Positions 1 through 17,497 of a DNA stretch of 64,000 nt are shown here, piece by piece. The stretch is taken from the NCBI GenBank assembly GCA_964571195.1, contig CAZNAD010000005.1, positions 1-64,000 of the forward strand. Reading direction: 5' to 3'. A model generated the notes under the pieces. That model ran no database searches. It was not told the DNA's origin and saw only the letters and a program-made list of their open reading frames with translations. Within the stretch, counting starts at the first letter, position 1; every line of letters starts with the position of its first letter. This DNA comes from PALSA-1006 sp964571195. Its GTDB lineage: Bacteria; Pseudomonadota; Gammaproteobacteria; Burkholderiales; Gallionellaceae. A program made the translations under genes and the position numbers.

Positions 1-55
1 CCGCGAAGGTGGTCGTACCGTCGGCGCAGGTGTGGTTGCCAAGATCGTCGAGTAA
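1..55 (+). CDS. tuf: Elongation factor Tu, 3' end only (first tuf copy)
   Basis: Only the last 17 codons and the stop are inside the window, ending in GVVAKIVE. EF-Tu carries aminoacyl-tRNA to the ribosome as a GTP complex. All 55 bases through the TAA are identical to the end of the complete tuf at 15193-16383, and the two copies diverge immediately after the stop. This is the pattern expected of a duplicated tuf pair kept alike by gene conversion. This copy lies directly upstream of tRNA-Trp and secE, the usual betaproteobacterial position. A second in-frame TAA follows the first. Confidence 0.95.
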   Translation, partial: REGGRTVGAGVVAKIVE

Positions 56-69
56 TAATCAGTGACTTT

Positions 70-105
70 GGCGGAGCGAAGTGATTCGCTCCGCCGTTGT
101 TGTTT
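70..105 (+). terminator. Rho-independent terminator after first tuf
   Basis: A perfect 11-bp stem (70-80 with 85-95, arms GGCGGAGCGAA and TTCGCTCCGCC) closes a GTGA loop and is followed by a T-rich tail at 96-105. It should end tuf transcription before tRNA-Trp. I see no convincing separate promoter between it and the tRNA, so some read-through is likely. Confidence 0.85.
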
Positions 106-116
106 GTGAGGTTAAT

Positions 117-192
117 AGGCCAGTAGCTCAATTGGTAGAGTATCGGTCTCCAAAACCGAGGGTTGGGGGTTCGAGACCCTCCTGGCCTGCCA
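117..192 (+). tRNA. tRNA-Trp (anticodon CCA)
   Basis: A full cloverleaf is readable. The acceptor arm AGGCCAG pairs with CTGGCCT. The D arm is GCTC...GAGT. The anticodon stem TCGGT/ACCGA carries the loop CTCCAAA with anticodon CCA. The T arm GGGGG/CCCTC carries TTCGAGA, and CCA is encoded at the 3' end. The gene is 76 nt long. It sits between tuf and secE, 32 nt before the secE start, and is probably processed from a transcript shared with secE-nusG. Confidence 0.97.
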
Positions 193-224
193 GTTAGTAA
201 AAAGTAGAAACGGATCGTTCGTAC

Positions 225-569
225 ATGGCTGACAAGATCAAATTAGTGCTTGCCTTTCTCCTTGTGGTTGCGGGAGTTGTCGGTTTCTACGCGTTGAAAG
301 ACAGTGCATCCGTGTTGCGGGTCATCGCAGTGCTGTTGGGTGTTCTGGCGGCGGTCGGGGTGCTGTGGACGACCGAACCGGGCAAGCGTCTGTTCGGTTT
401 TGCCGGTGATTCGGTGGCGGAAGCCAAGCGTGTGGTATGGCCGACGCGCAAAGAGACGTTGCAGACCACCGGAGTGGTGGTGCTGTTCGCGGTAGTGATG
501 GCGCTGTTCTTGTGGGCGGTGGACGCAAGTTTGCTGCTGGTCGTCAATAAGCTGATGGGACGGGGTTAA
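225..569 (+). CDS. secE: Preprotein translocase subunit SecE
   Basis: SecE is the small membrane subunit that clamps SecY in the SecYEG protein-export channel. The 114-aa product has three predicted membrane segments (about residues 7-24, 30-48 and 82-105), as in the long three-helix SecE of gammaproteobacteria. The conserved cytoplasmic amphipathic segment EAKRVVWPTRKET (about 66-78) precedes the third helix. The gene follows tRNA-Trp and lies 3 nt from nusG, the normal order. The ATG at 225 lacks a clear Shine-Dalgarno sequence, which is slightly unusual in this block. Confidence 0.96.
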   Translation: MADKIKLVLAFLLVVAGVVGFYALKDSASVLRVIAVLLGVLAAVGVLWTTEPGKRLFGFAGDSVAEAKRVVWPTRKETLQTTGVVVLFAVVMALFLWAVDASLLLVVNKLMGRG

Positions 570-572
570 GTG

Positions 573-1106
573 ATGGCTAAGCGTTGGTATGTAGTACATA
601 CGTACTCCCAGTTTGAAAAAAGTGTGCAGCGTGCGCTGGTCGAGCGCATCGCACGTGAAGGTATGGCGGATCTGTTCGGTCAGATATTGGTGCCGGTCGA
701 AGAAGTGGTTGAGTTGAAGTCCGGTCAGAAGAGCATCAGCGAGCGCAAATTCTTCCCGGGATATGTGCTGGTCGAGATGGACATGACCGACGAGAGCTGG
801 CACTTGGTGAAGAACACGCCCAAGGTGACCGGTTTCCTCGGCGGCTCGGCGATGAAGCCGACACCGATCAGTCAGAAAGAAGTCGACAACATCATGTCGC
901 AGATGCAGGCGGGTGTCGAGAAGCCGCGTCCCAAGGTGTTGTTCGAAGTGGGTGAGACGGTTCGCGTCAAAGAAGGTCCCTTCACCGACTTTCACGGTAT
1001 GGTTGAAGACGTCAATTACGACAAGAGCAAACTGCGGGTGGCGGTCACCATTTTCGGCCGTTCGACACCTGTGGAACTGAATTTCGGGCAAGTCGAAAAA
1101 GCCTGA
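573..1106 (+). CDS. nusG: Transcription termination/antitermination factor NusG
   Basis: NusG binds the RNA polymerase clamp, raises processivity and couples polymerase to Rho or the ribosome. The 177-aa product has an N-terminal NGN domain beginning MAKRWYVVHTYSQFEKSVQ. Its C-terminal KOW domain includes VRVKEGPFTDFHGMVEDV. I chose the ATG at 573 over the GTG one codon earlier because the upstream GGGACGGGG lies 7 nt away and homologues start at this residue. secE ends 3 nt before. The next gene, rplK, begins after a 92-nt gap, so nusG can be co-transcribed with secE. Confidence 0.96.
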   Translation: MAKRWYVVHTYSQFEKSVQRALVERIAREGMADLFGQILVPVEEVVELKSGQKSISERKFFPGYVLVEMDMTDESWHLVKNTPKVTGFLGGSAMKPTPISQKEVDNIMSQMQAGVEKPRPKVLFEVGETVRVKEGPFTDFHGMVEDVNYDKSKLRVAVTIFGRSTPVELNFGQVEKA

Positions 1107-1198
1107 TGTTGAGCGCCGGGTTTTCCGGCATGGCAAACGGGGAGCGTATCGGAGCGGTTGCGATATGTGTTTAACCCACTAGAGTAAGGAGTAGTAAC

Positions 1199-1633
1199 GT
1201 GGCAAAGAAGATCGTCGGCTATATCAAGCTGCAAGTTCCCGCCGGTAAGGCAAATCCCAGTCCTCCCATCGGTCCCGCACTCGGTCAGCGCGGCCTGAAC
1301 ATCATGGAATTCTGCAAGGCGTTCAACGCCCAGACCCAAGGTGTTGAGCCAGGTCTGCCTATCCCGGTGGTAATCACCGCGTTTGCGGACAAGAGCTTCA
1401 CCTTTGTGATGAAGACTCCGCCAGCGACCATTCTGATCAAGAAGGCTGCCGGCGTGCAAAAGGGTAGCAAGACACCTCACACCGACAAGGTCGGTAAGTT
1501 GACACGCAAGCAAGCAGAAGACATCGCAAAAGCAAAACAACCTGACCTGACAGCGGCCGATCTGGACGCGGCTGTGCGCACCATCGCGGGTAGCGCACGC
1601 AGCATGGGCATCACAGTGGAAGGGGTTAAATAA
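1199..1633 (+). CDS. rplK: 50S ribosomal protein L11
   Basis: L11 binds 23S rRNA at the GTPase-associated centre and is needed for RelA-dependent stringent signalling. The 144-aa product carries the proline-rich hinge PSPPIGPALGQRG (about 21-33) and the C-terminal rRNA-binding domain with KTPPAT. The start is GTG, supported by an AAGGAG about 8 nt upstream. rplA follows after 2 nt, so the pair is translated as one unit, as in other bacteria where L1 represses both. Confidence 0.97.
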   Translation: MAKKIVGYIKLQVPAGKANPSPPIGPALGQRGLNIMEFCKAFNAQTQGVEPGLPIPVVITAFADKSFTFVMKTPPATILIKKAAGVQKGSKTPHTDKVGKLTRKQAEDIAKAKQPDLTAADLDAAVRTIAGSARSMGITVEGVK

Positions 1634-1635
1634 TC

Positions 1636-2328
1636 ATGGCAATCTCTAAACGTTATAAGGCACTGGCTGCCAAGGTTGACCGCAACAAGCTGTACGCGCT
1701 GGATGAGGCGTTGAAGCTGGTCAAAGAAACTGCAAAAGCGAAGTTCGATGAATCCATCGACGTGGCTGTGAATCTGGGTATCGATGCCAAGAAGTCCGAC
1801 CAACTGGTGCGTGGTTCTGTGGTATTGCCCAAAGGTACCGGCAAGACTGTGCGCGTGGCTGTGTTTGCGCAAGGTCCCAAGGCTGAAGAAGCCAAGGCTG
1901 CGGGTGCCGACATCGTCGGTTTCGAAGATCTGGCTGAAAGCATCAAGGCCGGTAAGATGGATTTCGACGTAGTGATCGCCTCTCCCGATGCGATGCGTAT
2001 CGTCGGTCAACTCGGCCAGGTGCTGGGTCCGCGCGGTTTGATGCCTAACCCCAAGGTGGGTACGGTGTCTGCCGATGTGGCCGGTGCTGTGCGTAACGCC
2101 AAGGCCGGTCAGGTGCAATACCGTACCGACAAGAACGGTATCGTGCAGTGCACGATCGGCCGTGCTTCGTTCGCACCGGAAGCGCTGCGCGAAAACATGC
2201 TGGCGCTGATCGATGCTTTGAACAAAGCCAAACCGGCTGCTTCCAAGGGTGTCTACCTGAAGAAGATCGCGATCTCCAGCACCATGGGTGTCGGTATTCG
2301 CGTCGAGCAAGCCAGTCTGGTTGCGTAA
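1636..2328 (+). CDS. rplA: 50S ribosomal protein L1
   Basis: L1 forms the mobile stalk at the E site and, in the families studied, represses its own mRNA. The 230-aa product matches the family length and contains the signature GPRGLMPNPKVGTV (about 131-144). It overlaps no neighbour but starts 2 nt after rplK. The 260-nt gap after it contains the leader of the L10-L12 genes. Confidence 0.97.
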   Translation: MAISKRYKALAAKVDRNKLYALDEALKLVKETAKAKFDESIDVAVNLGIDAKKSDQLVRGSVVLPKGTGKTVRVAVFAQGPKAEEAKAAGADIVGFEDLAESIKAGKMDFDVVIASPDAMRIVGQLGQVLGPRGLMPNPKVGTVSADVAGAVRNAKAGQVQYRTDKNGIVQCTIGRASFAPEALRENMLALIDALNKAKPAASKGVYLKKIAISSTMGVGIRVEQASLVA

Positions 2329-2400
2329 AGAAATTTTGCAGGGGACGGCGGCAACGCTTTCCCCTGCGATTATTGGCACTGCTGGCAATACAGGCAGATT

Positions 2401-2482
2401 GTCCAAGACCGTAGGTGCCGAAGGCGTGGTTGGCCGGAGGCTTAATCGACAGCGGTTGGGTCGACCCACGTAGATGGTGTGC
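2401..2482 (+). promoter_or_regulatory. Probable L10 (rplJL) mRNA leader element
   Basis: The 260-nt gap between rplA and rplJ has a conserved-looking core. ACCGTAGGTG (2408-2417) can pair with CACGTAGATGGT (2467-2478), and GGCTTAATCG lies between them. This arrangement resembles the autoregulatory leader bound by L10-(L12)4. A separate perfect 8-bp stem (2338-2345 with 2360-2367) lies upstream without a T-tract. The assignment rests on recalled family features. A covariance-model search with the Rfam L10 leader would settle it. Confidence 0.55.
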
Positions 2483-2588
2483 CCGCGAGCAGGAGTCGAA
2501 CGATATTTGTTCTCCTCCCCGTCTTGAGGACGCAGTGATTAATGAGGGATGTTCCGCAAGGACGTTCCATTGAAGATGGAGGAAGACT

Positions 2589-3089
2589 TTGGGTCTTAAT
2601 CTGCAAGAAAAGCAAGCAGTCGTTGCTGAAGTGAGCGCGCAAGTGGCGCAAGCTCAGACGATCGTCTTGGCAGAGTACCGTGGTATTCCAGTTGCCGAAA
2701 TCACCACGCTGCGTGCCAATGCACGTCAGGCTGGGGTGTATTTCCATGTGTTGAAAAACACGCTGGCGCGCCGTGCGGTACAGGGTACTCCTTTTGAAGC
2801 GCTGGCTGATCAGATGGTTGGCCCGATGGTGTACAGCATCAGTGCTGATGCTGTCGCTGCTGCGAAAGTGGTGCACGAGTTTGCCAAAACGAACGACAAG
2901 CTGGTGATCAAGGCTGGTGCATACAACGGCAAGGTGTTGGACAAGGCGGCTGTTGCTGCATTGGCTAGCGTACCGAGCAAGGAAGTTCTGTTGGCGCAAT
3001 TGCTGGGCGTTATGCAAGCTCCGGTTTCTGGGTTTGCGCGCGTGCTGGCTGCTGTGGCTGAAAAGAAATCCGCTGCAACTGCTGCTTGA
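2589..3089 (+). CDS. rplJ: 50S ribosomal protein L10
   Basis: L10 anchors the L7/L12 dimers of the ribosomal stalk. The 166-aa product begins MGLNLQEKQAVVAEV, matching betaproteobacterial L10, and contains VLKNTLARRAV. The start codon is TTG at 2589, chosen because a strong TGGAGGAAG (2577-2585) sits at proper spacing and no in-frame ATG or GTG fits the family N-terminus. The gene is followed after 35 nt by rplL. A TTG start is consistent with translation being limited or controlled by the leader upstream. Confidence 0.95.
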   Translation: MGLNLQEKQAVVAEVSAQVAQAQTIVLAEYRGIPVAEITTLRANARQAGVYFHVLKNTLARRAVQGTPFEALADQMVGPMVYSISADAVAAAKVVHEFAKTNDKLVIKAGAYNGKVLDKAAVAALASVPSKEVLLAQLLGVMQAPVSGFARVLAAVAEKKSAATAA

Positions 3090-3124
3090 ACAATTTCAAA
3101 CAATTAATTTAGGAAGAACACAAA

Positions 3125-3505
3125 ATGGCATTCGATAAAGACGCATTTTTGACCGCACTGGATGGCATGTCCGTGCTGGAACTGAACGAACTGGTTAAGG
3201 CTGTTGAAGAGAAATTCGGCGTATCCGCTGCTGCAATGGCGGCTCCTGCTGCTGGTGGCGCTGCTGCCGGTGGTGGCGCTGCTGCCGCTGAACAGACAGA
3301 GTTCACCGTTGTACTGAAGTCTGCTGGCGACGCTAAGGTTAACGTGATTAAGGTTGTTCGTGCAATCACCGGTCTGGGCTTGAAAGAAGCCAAGGATCTG
3401 GTTGACGGCGCCCCCAAGAATGTTAAGGAAGGCGTAAACAAGGCCGATGCTGACTCTATCGTTAAGCAGTTGGTCGAAGCAGGTGCAACAGCTGAAATTA
3501 AGTAA
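3125..3505 (+). CDS. rplL: 50S ribosomal protein L7/L12
   Basis: L7/L12 is the multicopy acidic stalk protein that recruits translation GTPases. The 126-aa product has an N-terminal dimerisation helix, an Ala/Gly-rich hinge (about 38-57), and the C-terminal domain with GLGLKEAKDLVDGAPK. An AGGA lies upstream of the ATG. Synonymous codon use is strongly biased, as expected for one of the most highly expressed genes. Confidence 0.98.
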   Translation: MAFDKDAFLTALDGMSVLELNELVKAVEEKFGVSAAAMAAPAAGGAAAGGGAAAAEQTEFTVVLKSAGDAKVNVIKVVRAITGLGLKEAKDLVDGAPKNVKEGVNKADADSIVKQLVEAGATAEIK

Positions 3506-3521
3506 TTATTGCTAGTGCATG

Positions 3522-3549
3522 AAGGCTGACGGCGTGCCGTCAGCCTTTT
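3522..3549 (+). terminator. rplL-rpoB intergenic attenuator hairpin
   Basis: A perfect 12-bp stem (3522-3533 with 3536-3547, AAGGCTGACGGC and its complement) ends in a TTTT run. It lies 17 nt after the rplL stop and 134 nt before the rpoB start. A partial terminator at this place is known in Escherichia coli, where it lowers rpoBC expression relative to rplJL. A similar role here is inference. Confidence 0.85.
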
Positions 3550-3682
3550 GCCGCTTGTAAAGGCTGCCGCAAATCGGGCAGGTTATTTTGCAGTAGAAGC
3601 CAATGGTGAACGAGCGTGTATCTGGACTGGTCGTTGTCCCCCGCGCTTTTTGTCCTTTGTCTTTTCATGTTGTGGAGATGTC

Positions 3683-7750
<4,068 letters not shown>

Positions 7751-7779
7751 GCGCAGCCACAGGATAAAAGGAGTCACAC

Positions 7780-12000
<4,221 letters not shown>

Positions 12001-12005
12001 TTAGC

Positions 12006-12034
12006 TTGACAGTCCGTGTGTTCATCAATAGAAT
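12006..12034 (+). promoter_or_regulatory. Strong sigma-70-type promoter of the str operon (rpsL)
   Basis: TTGACA (12006-12011) and TAGAAT (12029-12034) are separated by exactly 17 bp. The -10 is followed by GCGCGG, a GC-rich discriminator typical of promoters repressed during the stringent response. It starts right after the rpoC stop and leaves a leader of about 95 nt before rpsL. Confidence 0.85.
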
Positions 12035-12134
12035 GCGCGGTCTTTTTAGCCGTCATGGCGGGGTGAGTGATTACCACCTCCATGGCGGATATTTTGCAGT
12101 TTATTGATTAAATAGAGTTTTTAGGAACCATAAA

Positions 12135-12512
12135 ATGCCAACGATCAACCAGTTAGTGCGCAAGCCCCGTTCTGCTGAAATCACCAAAAGCAAGGTGCCT
12201 GCGCTTGCGGGTAGCCCGCAAAAGCGTGGTGTGTGCACCCGTGTTTATACCACCACTCCAAAAAAGCCGAACTCGGCGTTGCGTAAGGTCGCCAAGGTGC
12301 GTTTGACCAACGGCTTCGAGGTGATCTCCTACATCGGTGGTGAGGGGCATAACCTGCAGGAGCACAGTGTGGTGTTGCTGCGCGGTGGTCGTGTCAAGGA
12401 CTTGCCGGGTGTGCGTTACCACATGGTGCGCGGTAGTCTGGATACGGCGGGTGTCAAGGATCGTAAGCAGTCTCGTTCCAAGTATGGTGCGAAGCGTCCC
12501 AAGAAGGCTTGA
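12135..12512 (+). CDS. rpsL: 30S ribosomal protein S12
   Basis: S12 lines the decoding centre and controls accuracy. The 125-aa product contains TTPKKPNSALRK and GGRVKDLPGVRYH. The lysines altered in streptomycin-resistant mutants appear in the wild-type form. It is the first gene of the str operon (rpsL-rpsG-fusA-tuf), with a dedicated promoter about 100 nt upstream and an AGGA before the ATG. Confidence 0.98.
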   Translation: MPTINQLVRKPRSAEITKSKVPALAGSPQKRGVCTRVYTTTPKKPNSALRKVAKVRLTNGFEVISYIGGEGHNLQEHSVVLLRGGRVKDLPGVRYHMVRGSLDTAGVKDRKQSRSKYGAKRPKKA

Positions 12513-12564
12513 GTCGCGTCGCGTCACTGTTCTTTAGTTAGCTAATATATTCGAGGTTTTTGAT

Positions 12565-13035
12565 ATGCCAAGACGTAGAGAAGTACCCAAGCGCGAAGTT
12601 CTGCCGGATCCAAAGTACGGCAACCAGGATTTGTCCAAGTTCGTTAACGTGCTGATGACGGCGGGCAAGAAGTCCGTGGCTGAGCGCATTCTTTACGGTG
12701 CGATGGAGCAGGTCGCCAAGAAGAGCGGCAAAGATCCGATCGAGGTGTTTAATCAGGCTTTGAGCAACGCGAAACCCCAGGTGGAAGTGAAGAGCCGCCG
12801 CGTCGGTGGTGCGAACTATCAGGTGCCGGTGGAAGTGCGTCCATCCCGTCGTATGGCGTTGGCCATGCGCTGGTTGAAAGAGTCGGCACGCAAGCGCGGT
12901 GAAAAATCCATGGGCATGCGTCTGGCCGGTGAGTTGATCGACGCCTCCGAAGGTCGCGGCGGCGCGGTCAAGAAGCGTGAAGAAGTTCATCGTATGGCAG
13001 AGGCTAACAAGGCATTCTCGCATTTCCGTTTCTAA
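12565..13035 (+). CDS. rpsG: 30S ribosomal protein S7
   Basis: S7 nucleates assembly of the 30S head and contacts E-site tRNA. The 156-aa product starts MPRRREVPKREVLPDPKYG and contains SRRVGGANYQVPVEVR, both family hallmarks. It lies 52 nt after rpsL and 26 nt before fusA. In E. coli S7 represses its own operon by binding the rpsL-rpsG spacer. The spacer here is short, so I cannot say whether that mechanism is kept. Confidence 0.98.
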   Translation: MPRRREVPKREVLPDPKYGNQDLSKFVNVLMTAGKKSVAERILYGAMEQVAKKSGKDPIEVFNQALSNAKPQVEVKSRRVGGANYQVPVEVRPSRRMALAMRWLKESARKRGEKSMGMRLAGELIDASEGRGGAVKKREEVHRMAEANKAFSHFRF

Positions 13036-13061
13036 TAAGAATATTAAGTTAGGTAAACATC

Positions 13062-15155
13062 GTGGCACGTAAAACTCCAATCCAACGTTATCGCAATATC
13101 GGTATCAGCGCGCACATTGATGCGGGCAAGACTACGACCACTGAGCGCATCCTGTTCTATACAGGCGTGAGCCACAAGATCGGTGAGGTGCACGACGGTG
13201 CAGCTACGATGGACTGGATGGAGCAAGAGCAGGAGCGTGGTATCACGATCACTTCTGCGGCGACCACCTGTTTCTGGAAGGGGATGGACAATTCCTATCC
13301 CGAACATCGTTTCAACATCATCGACACACCGGGGCACGTGGACTTCACCATTGAAGTCGAGCGCTCCATGCGCGTGCTGGATGGCGCTTGCATGGTGTAT
13401 TGCGCAGTGGGTGGTGTGCAGCCTCAATCTGAAACCGTATGGCGTCAGGCTAACAAATACAAAGTGCCGCGTCTGGCGTTCGTCAATAAGATGGACCGTA
13501 CCGGGGCCAACTTCTTCAAGGTGGTCACCCAGATGGAGACCCGTCTGCGTGCTCGCCCGATTCCGCTGGTGATTCCTATTGGCGCAGAAGAGGGTTTTGT
13601 CGGTGTGGTCGATCTGATCAAGATGAAGGCGATCATCTGGGACGAAGCTTCTCAGGGCATGAAATTCGAGTACAAGGATATTCCGGCTGACCTGGTGGCA
13701 AGTGCCAACGAATGGCGTGGCAAGATGGTTGAGACGGCTGCTGAAGCGTCTGAAGACCTGATGAACCAATACCTCGAAAATGGCGACCTGACTGAAGAGC
13801 AGATCGTCCTGGGTATTCGTACCCGTACCATCGCTTGTGAGATTCAGCCGATGCTGTGCGGCTCTGCGTTCAAGAACAAGGGCGTGCAGCGTATGCTTGA
13901 CGCGGTGATCATGTTCCTGCCGTCGCCGGTGGATATCCCTGATGTGACGGGCGAAACTGAAGAAGGTGCTCCGGCTTCCCGCAAGGCAGATGACGGCGAG
14001 AACTTCTCCGCACTGGCATTCAAGCTGATGACAGACCCGTTTGTCGGTCAGCTGACTTTCGTGCGCGTTTATTCCGGCGTGCTGAAGAAGGGTGATACGG
14101 TTTACAACCCGATTCGCGGCAAGAAGGAGCGTATCGGTCGTATCGTGCAGATGCACGCGAACGAGCGCCAAGAGGTTGATGAGATTCTGGCGGGCGACAT
14201 TGCTGCTTGTATCGGTTTGAAAGATGTGACTACCGGCGAATCGTTGTGTGATCCCAATAAAGCGATCATCCTTGAGCGTATGGTATTCCCTGAGCCCGTG
14301 ATTCACGTGGCGGTCGAGCCTAAGACCAAGGCTGACCAAGAGAAGATGGGTATCGCGCTGGGTCGTCTGGCGGCAGAAGATCCCTCGTTCCGCGTGCGTA
14401 CTGACGAAGAGTCTGGCCAGACCATCATGTCCGGTATGGGTGAGTTGCATCTGGAAATTCTGGTTGACCGTATGAAGCGCGAATTCGGCGTGGAGGCTAA
14501 CGTGGGCGCACCTCAGGTTGCTTACCGCGAAGCGATTCGCAAGCCGGTTGAGGTTGAAGGCAAATACGCCAAGCAAACTGGTGGTCGCGGTCAGTATGGT
14601 CACGTGTGGATCAAGATGGAGCCGAACGAAGCGGGTAAGGGTTTCGAATTCGTTGATGCGATCAAGGGCGGCACCGTTCCGCGCGAATTCATTCCGGCGG
14701 TTGAAAAGGGCTTGCGCGAGTCATTGCCTAACGGCGTGTTGGCTGGCTTCCCGGTGGTAGATGTTAAGGTCACGCTGTTCGATGGTTCCTACCACGATGT
14801 GGACTCCAACGAAAACGCCTTCAAGATGGCAGCATCCATGGCGTTCAAGGATGGTATGCGCAAGGCCAATCCGGTGTTGCTGGAGCCGATGATGTCTGTC
14901 GAGGTGGAAACACCGGAAGACTATACCGGCACGGTGATGGGCGATTTGTCTTCCCGTCGCGGCATGGTGCAGGGTATGGACGACATGATCGGTGGCGGCA
15001 AGACGGTCAAGGCGGAAGTGCCTTTGTCCGAGATGTTCGGTTACTCCACCTCGTTGCGTTCGGCGACCCAGGGGCGTGCAACCTATACCATGGAATTCAA
15101 GCATTACACTGAAGCACCAAGGAACGTCGCTGAAGCGATCATGAACAAGAAATAA
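13062..15155 (+). CDS. fusA: Elongation factor G
   Basis: EF-G is the GTPase that drives translocation. The 697-aa product has the P loop AHIDAGKTTTTE (about 17-28), DTPGHVDF, and NKMDRTGA, followed by the domain II-V architecture of full-length EF-G. The start is GTG at 13062, and no better ATG exists near the conserved N-terminus MARKTPIQRYRNIG. The second tuf follows after 37 nt. Confidence 0.98.
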   Translation: MARKTPIQRYRNIGISAHIDAGKTTTTERILFYTGVSHKIGEVHDGAATMDWMEQEQERGITITSAATTCFWKGMDNSYPEHRFNIIDTPGHVDFTIEVERSMRVLDGACMVYCAVGGVQPQSETVWRQANKYKVPRLAFVNKMDRTGANFFKVVTQMETRLRARPIPLVIPIGAEEGFVGVVDLIKMKAIIWDEASQGMKFEYKDIPADLVASANEWRGKMVETAAEASEDLMNQYLENGDLTEEQIVLGIRTRTIACEIQPMLCGSAFKNKGVQRMLDAVIMFLPSPVDIPDVTGETEEGAPASRKADDGENFSALAFKLMTDPFVGQLTFVRVYSGVLKKGDTVYNPIRGKKERIGRIVQMHANERQEVDEILAGDIAACIGLKDVTTGESLCDPNKAIILERMVFPEPVIHVAVEPKTKADQEKMGIALGRLAAEDPSFRVRTDEESGQTIMSGMGELHLEILVDRMKREFGVEANVGAPQVAYREAIRKPVEVEGKYAKQTGGRGQYGHVWIKMEPNEAGKGFEFVDAIKGGTVPREFIPAVEKGLRESLPNGVLAGFPVVDVKVTLFDGSYHDVDSNENAFKMAASMAFKDGMRKANPVLLEPMMSVEVETPEDYTGTVMGDLSSRRGMVQGMDDMIGGGKTVKAEVPLSEMFGYSTSLRSATQGRATYTMEFKHYTEAPRNVAEAIMNKK

Positions 15156-15192
15156 TTTTCGATTTATTTTGAAGATATTGGAGAACTGAAAA

Positions 15193-16383
<1,191 letters not shown>

Positions 16384-16401
16384 AGATACAATGCGCGCCC
16401 T

Positions 16402-16433
16402 CGCGTGGCTGCGGCCACGCGTTTTCGTTCTTT
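16402..16433 (+). terminator. Hairpin with T-tract after tuf, at the S10 transcript start
   Basis: An 8-bp GC-rich stem (16402-16409 with 16414-16421, CGCGTGGC and complement) closes a TGCG loop and is followed by TTTTCGTTCTTT. It should terminate str-operon transcripts. The hairpin starts about 10 nt after the -10 element, so S10 transcripts would begin at or within it. Confidence 0.75.
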
Positions 16434-16472
16434 AAACCAGCGGTTATGCCGCTATAGATGCAAGAGATAAAA

Positions 16473-16784
16473 ATGCAAAGCCAAAAAATCCGCATTCGCC
16501 TGAAGGCATTCGACTATCGTTTGATCGACCAATCCGCGCTGCAAATCGTGGATACGGCAAAACGTACCGGTGCGGTGGTCAAGGGTCCCGTGCCTTTGCC
16601 GACCAAGATCGAGCGTTTCGATGTGTTGCGCTCTCCGCATGTGAACAAGACTTCGCGTGACCAGTTCGAGATTCGTACCCATCTGCGTCTGATGGACATC
16701 ATCGACCCGACAGACAAGACTGTCGATGCGCTGATGAAGCTGGATCTGCCTGCTGGTGTGGATGTAGAGATCAAGTTGCAGTAA
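16473..16784 (+). CDS. rpsJ: 30S ribosomal protein S10 (NusE)
   Basis: S10 is a 30S head protein and, as NusE, a partner of NusB and NusG in antitermination. The 103-aa product starts MQSQKIRIRLKAFDYRLID, the standard N-terminus. An in-frame ATG five codons upstream was rejected because it overlaps the AAGAGA ribosome-binding region. It opens the S10 operon: rpsJ, rplC, rplD, rplW, rplB, rpsS, rplV, rpsC, rplP, rpmC, rpsQ. Confidence 0.97.
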   Translation: MQSQKIRIRLKAFDYRLIDQSALQIVDTAKRTGAVVKGPVPLPTKIERFDVLRSPHVNKTSRDQFEIRTHLRLMDIIDPTDKTVDALMKLDLPAGVDVEIKLQ

Positions 16785-16852
16785 TTCGTGTTTCTTTAGT
16801 AGTTGAATCGGCTGACCAATTGAAGTCAGCCCCTTAATAAAAGGAAGTTAAA

Positions 16853-17497
16853 ATGAGTTTAGGACTTGTCGGTCGCAAGATTGGCATGACCCGCATATTT
16901 ACCGACGATGGAACATCGTTGCCGGTGACTGTGTTGGACGTGTCCAATAATCGTGTCGCTCAAATCAAATCCGCCTCAACCGATGGTTACAGTGCAGTGC
17001 AGGTCGCGTTCGGTACGCGCCGTGCCAGCCGTGTGACCAAGGCTGCCGCCGGGCATTTTGCCAAGGCTGGTGTCGAGGCTGCGAGCAAGCTGAAAGAATT
17101 TACGGTATCCCCCGAGCAAGCTGCTGCCATGCAAGTGGCGGGCAAGCTGGGCGTGGAGCTGTTCCAGGTGGGCCAGAAGGTCGATGTCACTGGTGTGACT
17201 ATCGGTAAAGGCTACGCTGGTACCATCAAGCGTTATCACTTCAAATCTGGCCGTGCTACGCACGGTAACTCCAAATCGCATAATGTACCGGGCTCCATCG
17301 GTATGGCGCAGGATCCGGGTCGCGTGTTTCCGGGCAAGCGTATGACGGGTCATCTGGGCGACGTGCAGCGTACGGTGCAGAATCTCCAGATCGTGCGTAT
17401 CGATGCGGAACGTCAATTGTTGCTGGTCAAGGGCGCTGTTCCTGGCTGCCCCGGCGGCGATGTGATCGTGCGTCCGGCAGTGAAAGTGGGGGCATAA
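16853..17497 (+). CDS. rplC: 50S ribosomal protein L3
   Basis: L3 is an early-assembly 23S rRNA-binding protein whose extension reaches the peptidyl transferase centre. The 214-aa product has N-terminal GLVGRKIGMTRIF and the extension HGNSKSHNVPGSIGMAQDPG, which includes the region methylated by PrmB in related bacteria. AAAGGAAG precedes the ATG. The last base of its TAA is the first base of the rplD ATG, so the two genes are translationally coupled. Confidence 0.98.
   Translation: MSLGLVGRKIGMTRIFTDDGTSLPVTVLDVSNNRVAQIKSASTDGYSAVQVAFGTRRASRVTKAAAGHFAKAGVEAASKLKEFTVSPEQAAAMQVAGKLGVELFQVGQKVDVTGVTIGKGYAGTIKRYHFKSGRATHGNSKSHNVPGSIGMAQDPGRVFPGKRMTGHLGDVQRTVQNLQIVRIDAERQLLLVKGAVPGCPGGDVIVRPAVKVGA

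Noticed and set aside
570..572. GTG as the nusG start
   Set aside because: The adjacent ATG at 573 has better spacing to GGGACGGGG and matches homologous N-termini.
2338..2367. 8-bp hairpin after rplA as a terminator
   Set aside because: The loop is long and no T-tract follows, so it is more likely part of the L10 leader fold.
3548..3682. Upstream extension of rpoB from TTG at 3548
   Set aside because: The added 45 residues start in the T-tract of the attenuator and have no RpoB similarity. The ATG at 3683 has a ribosome-binding site and the standard N-terminus.
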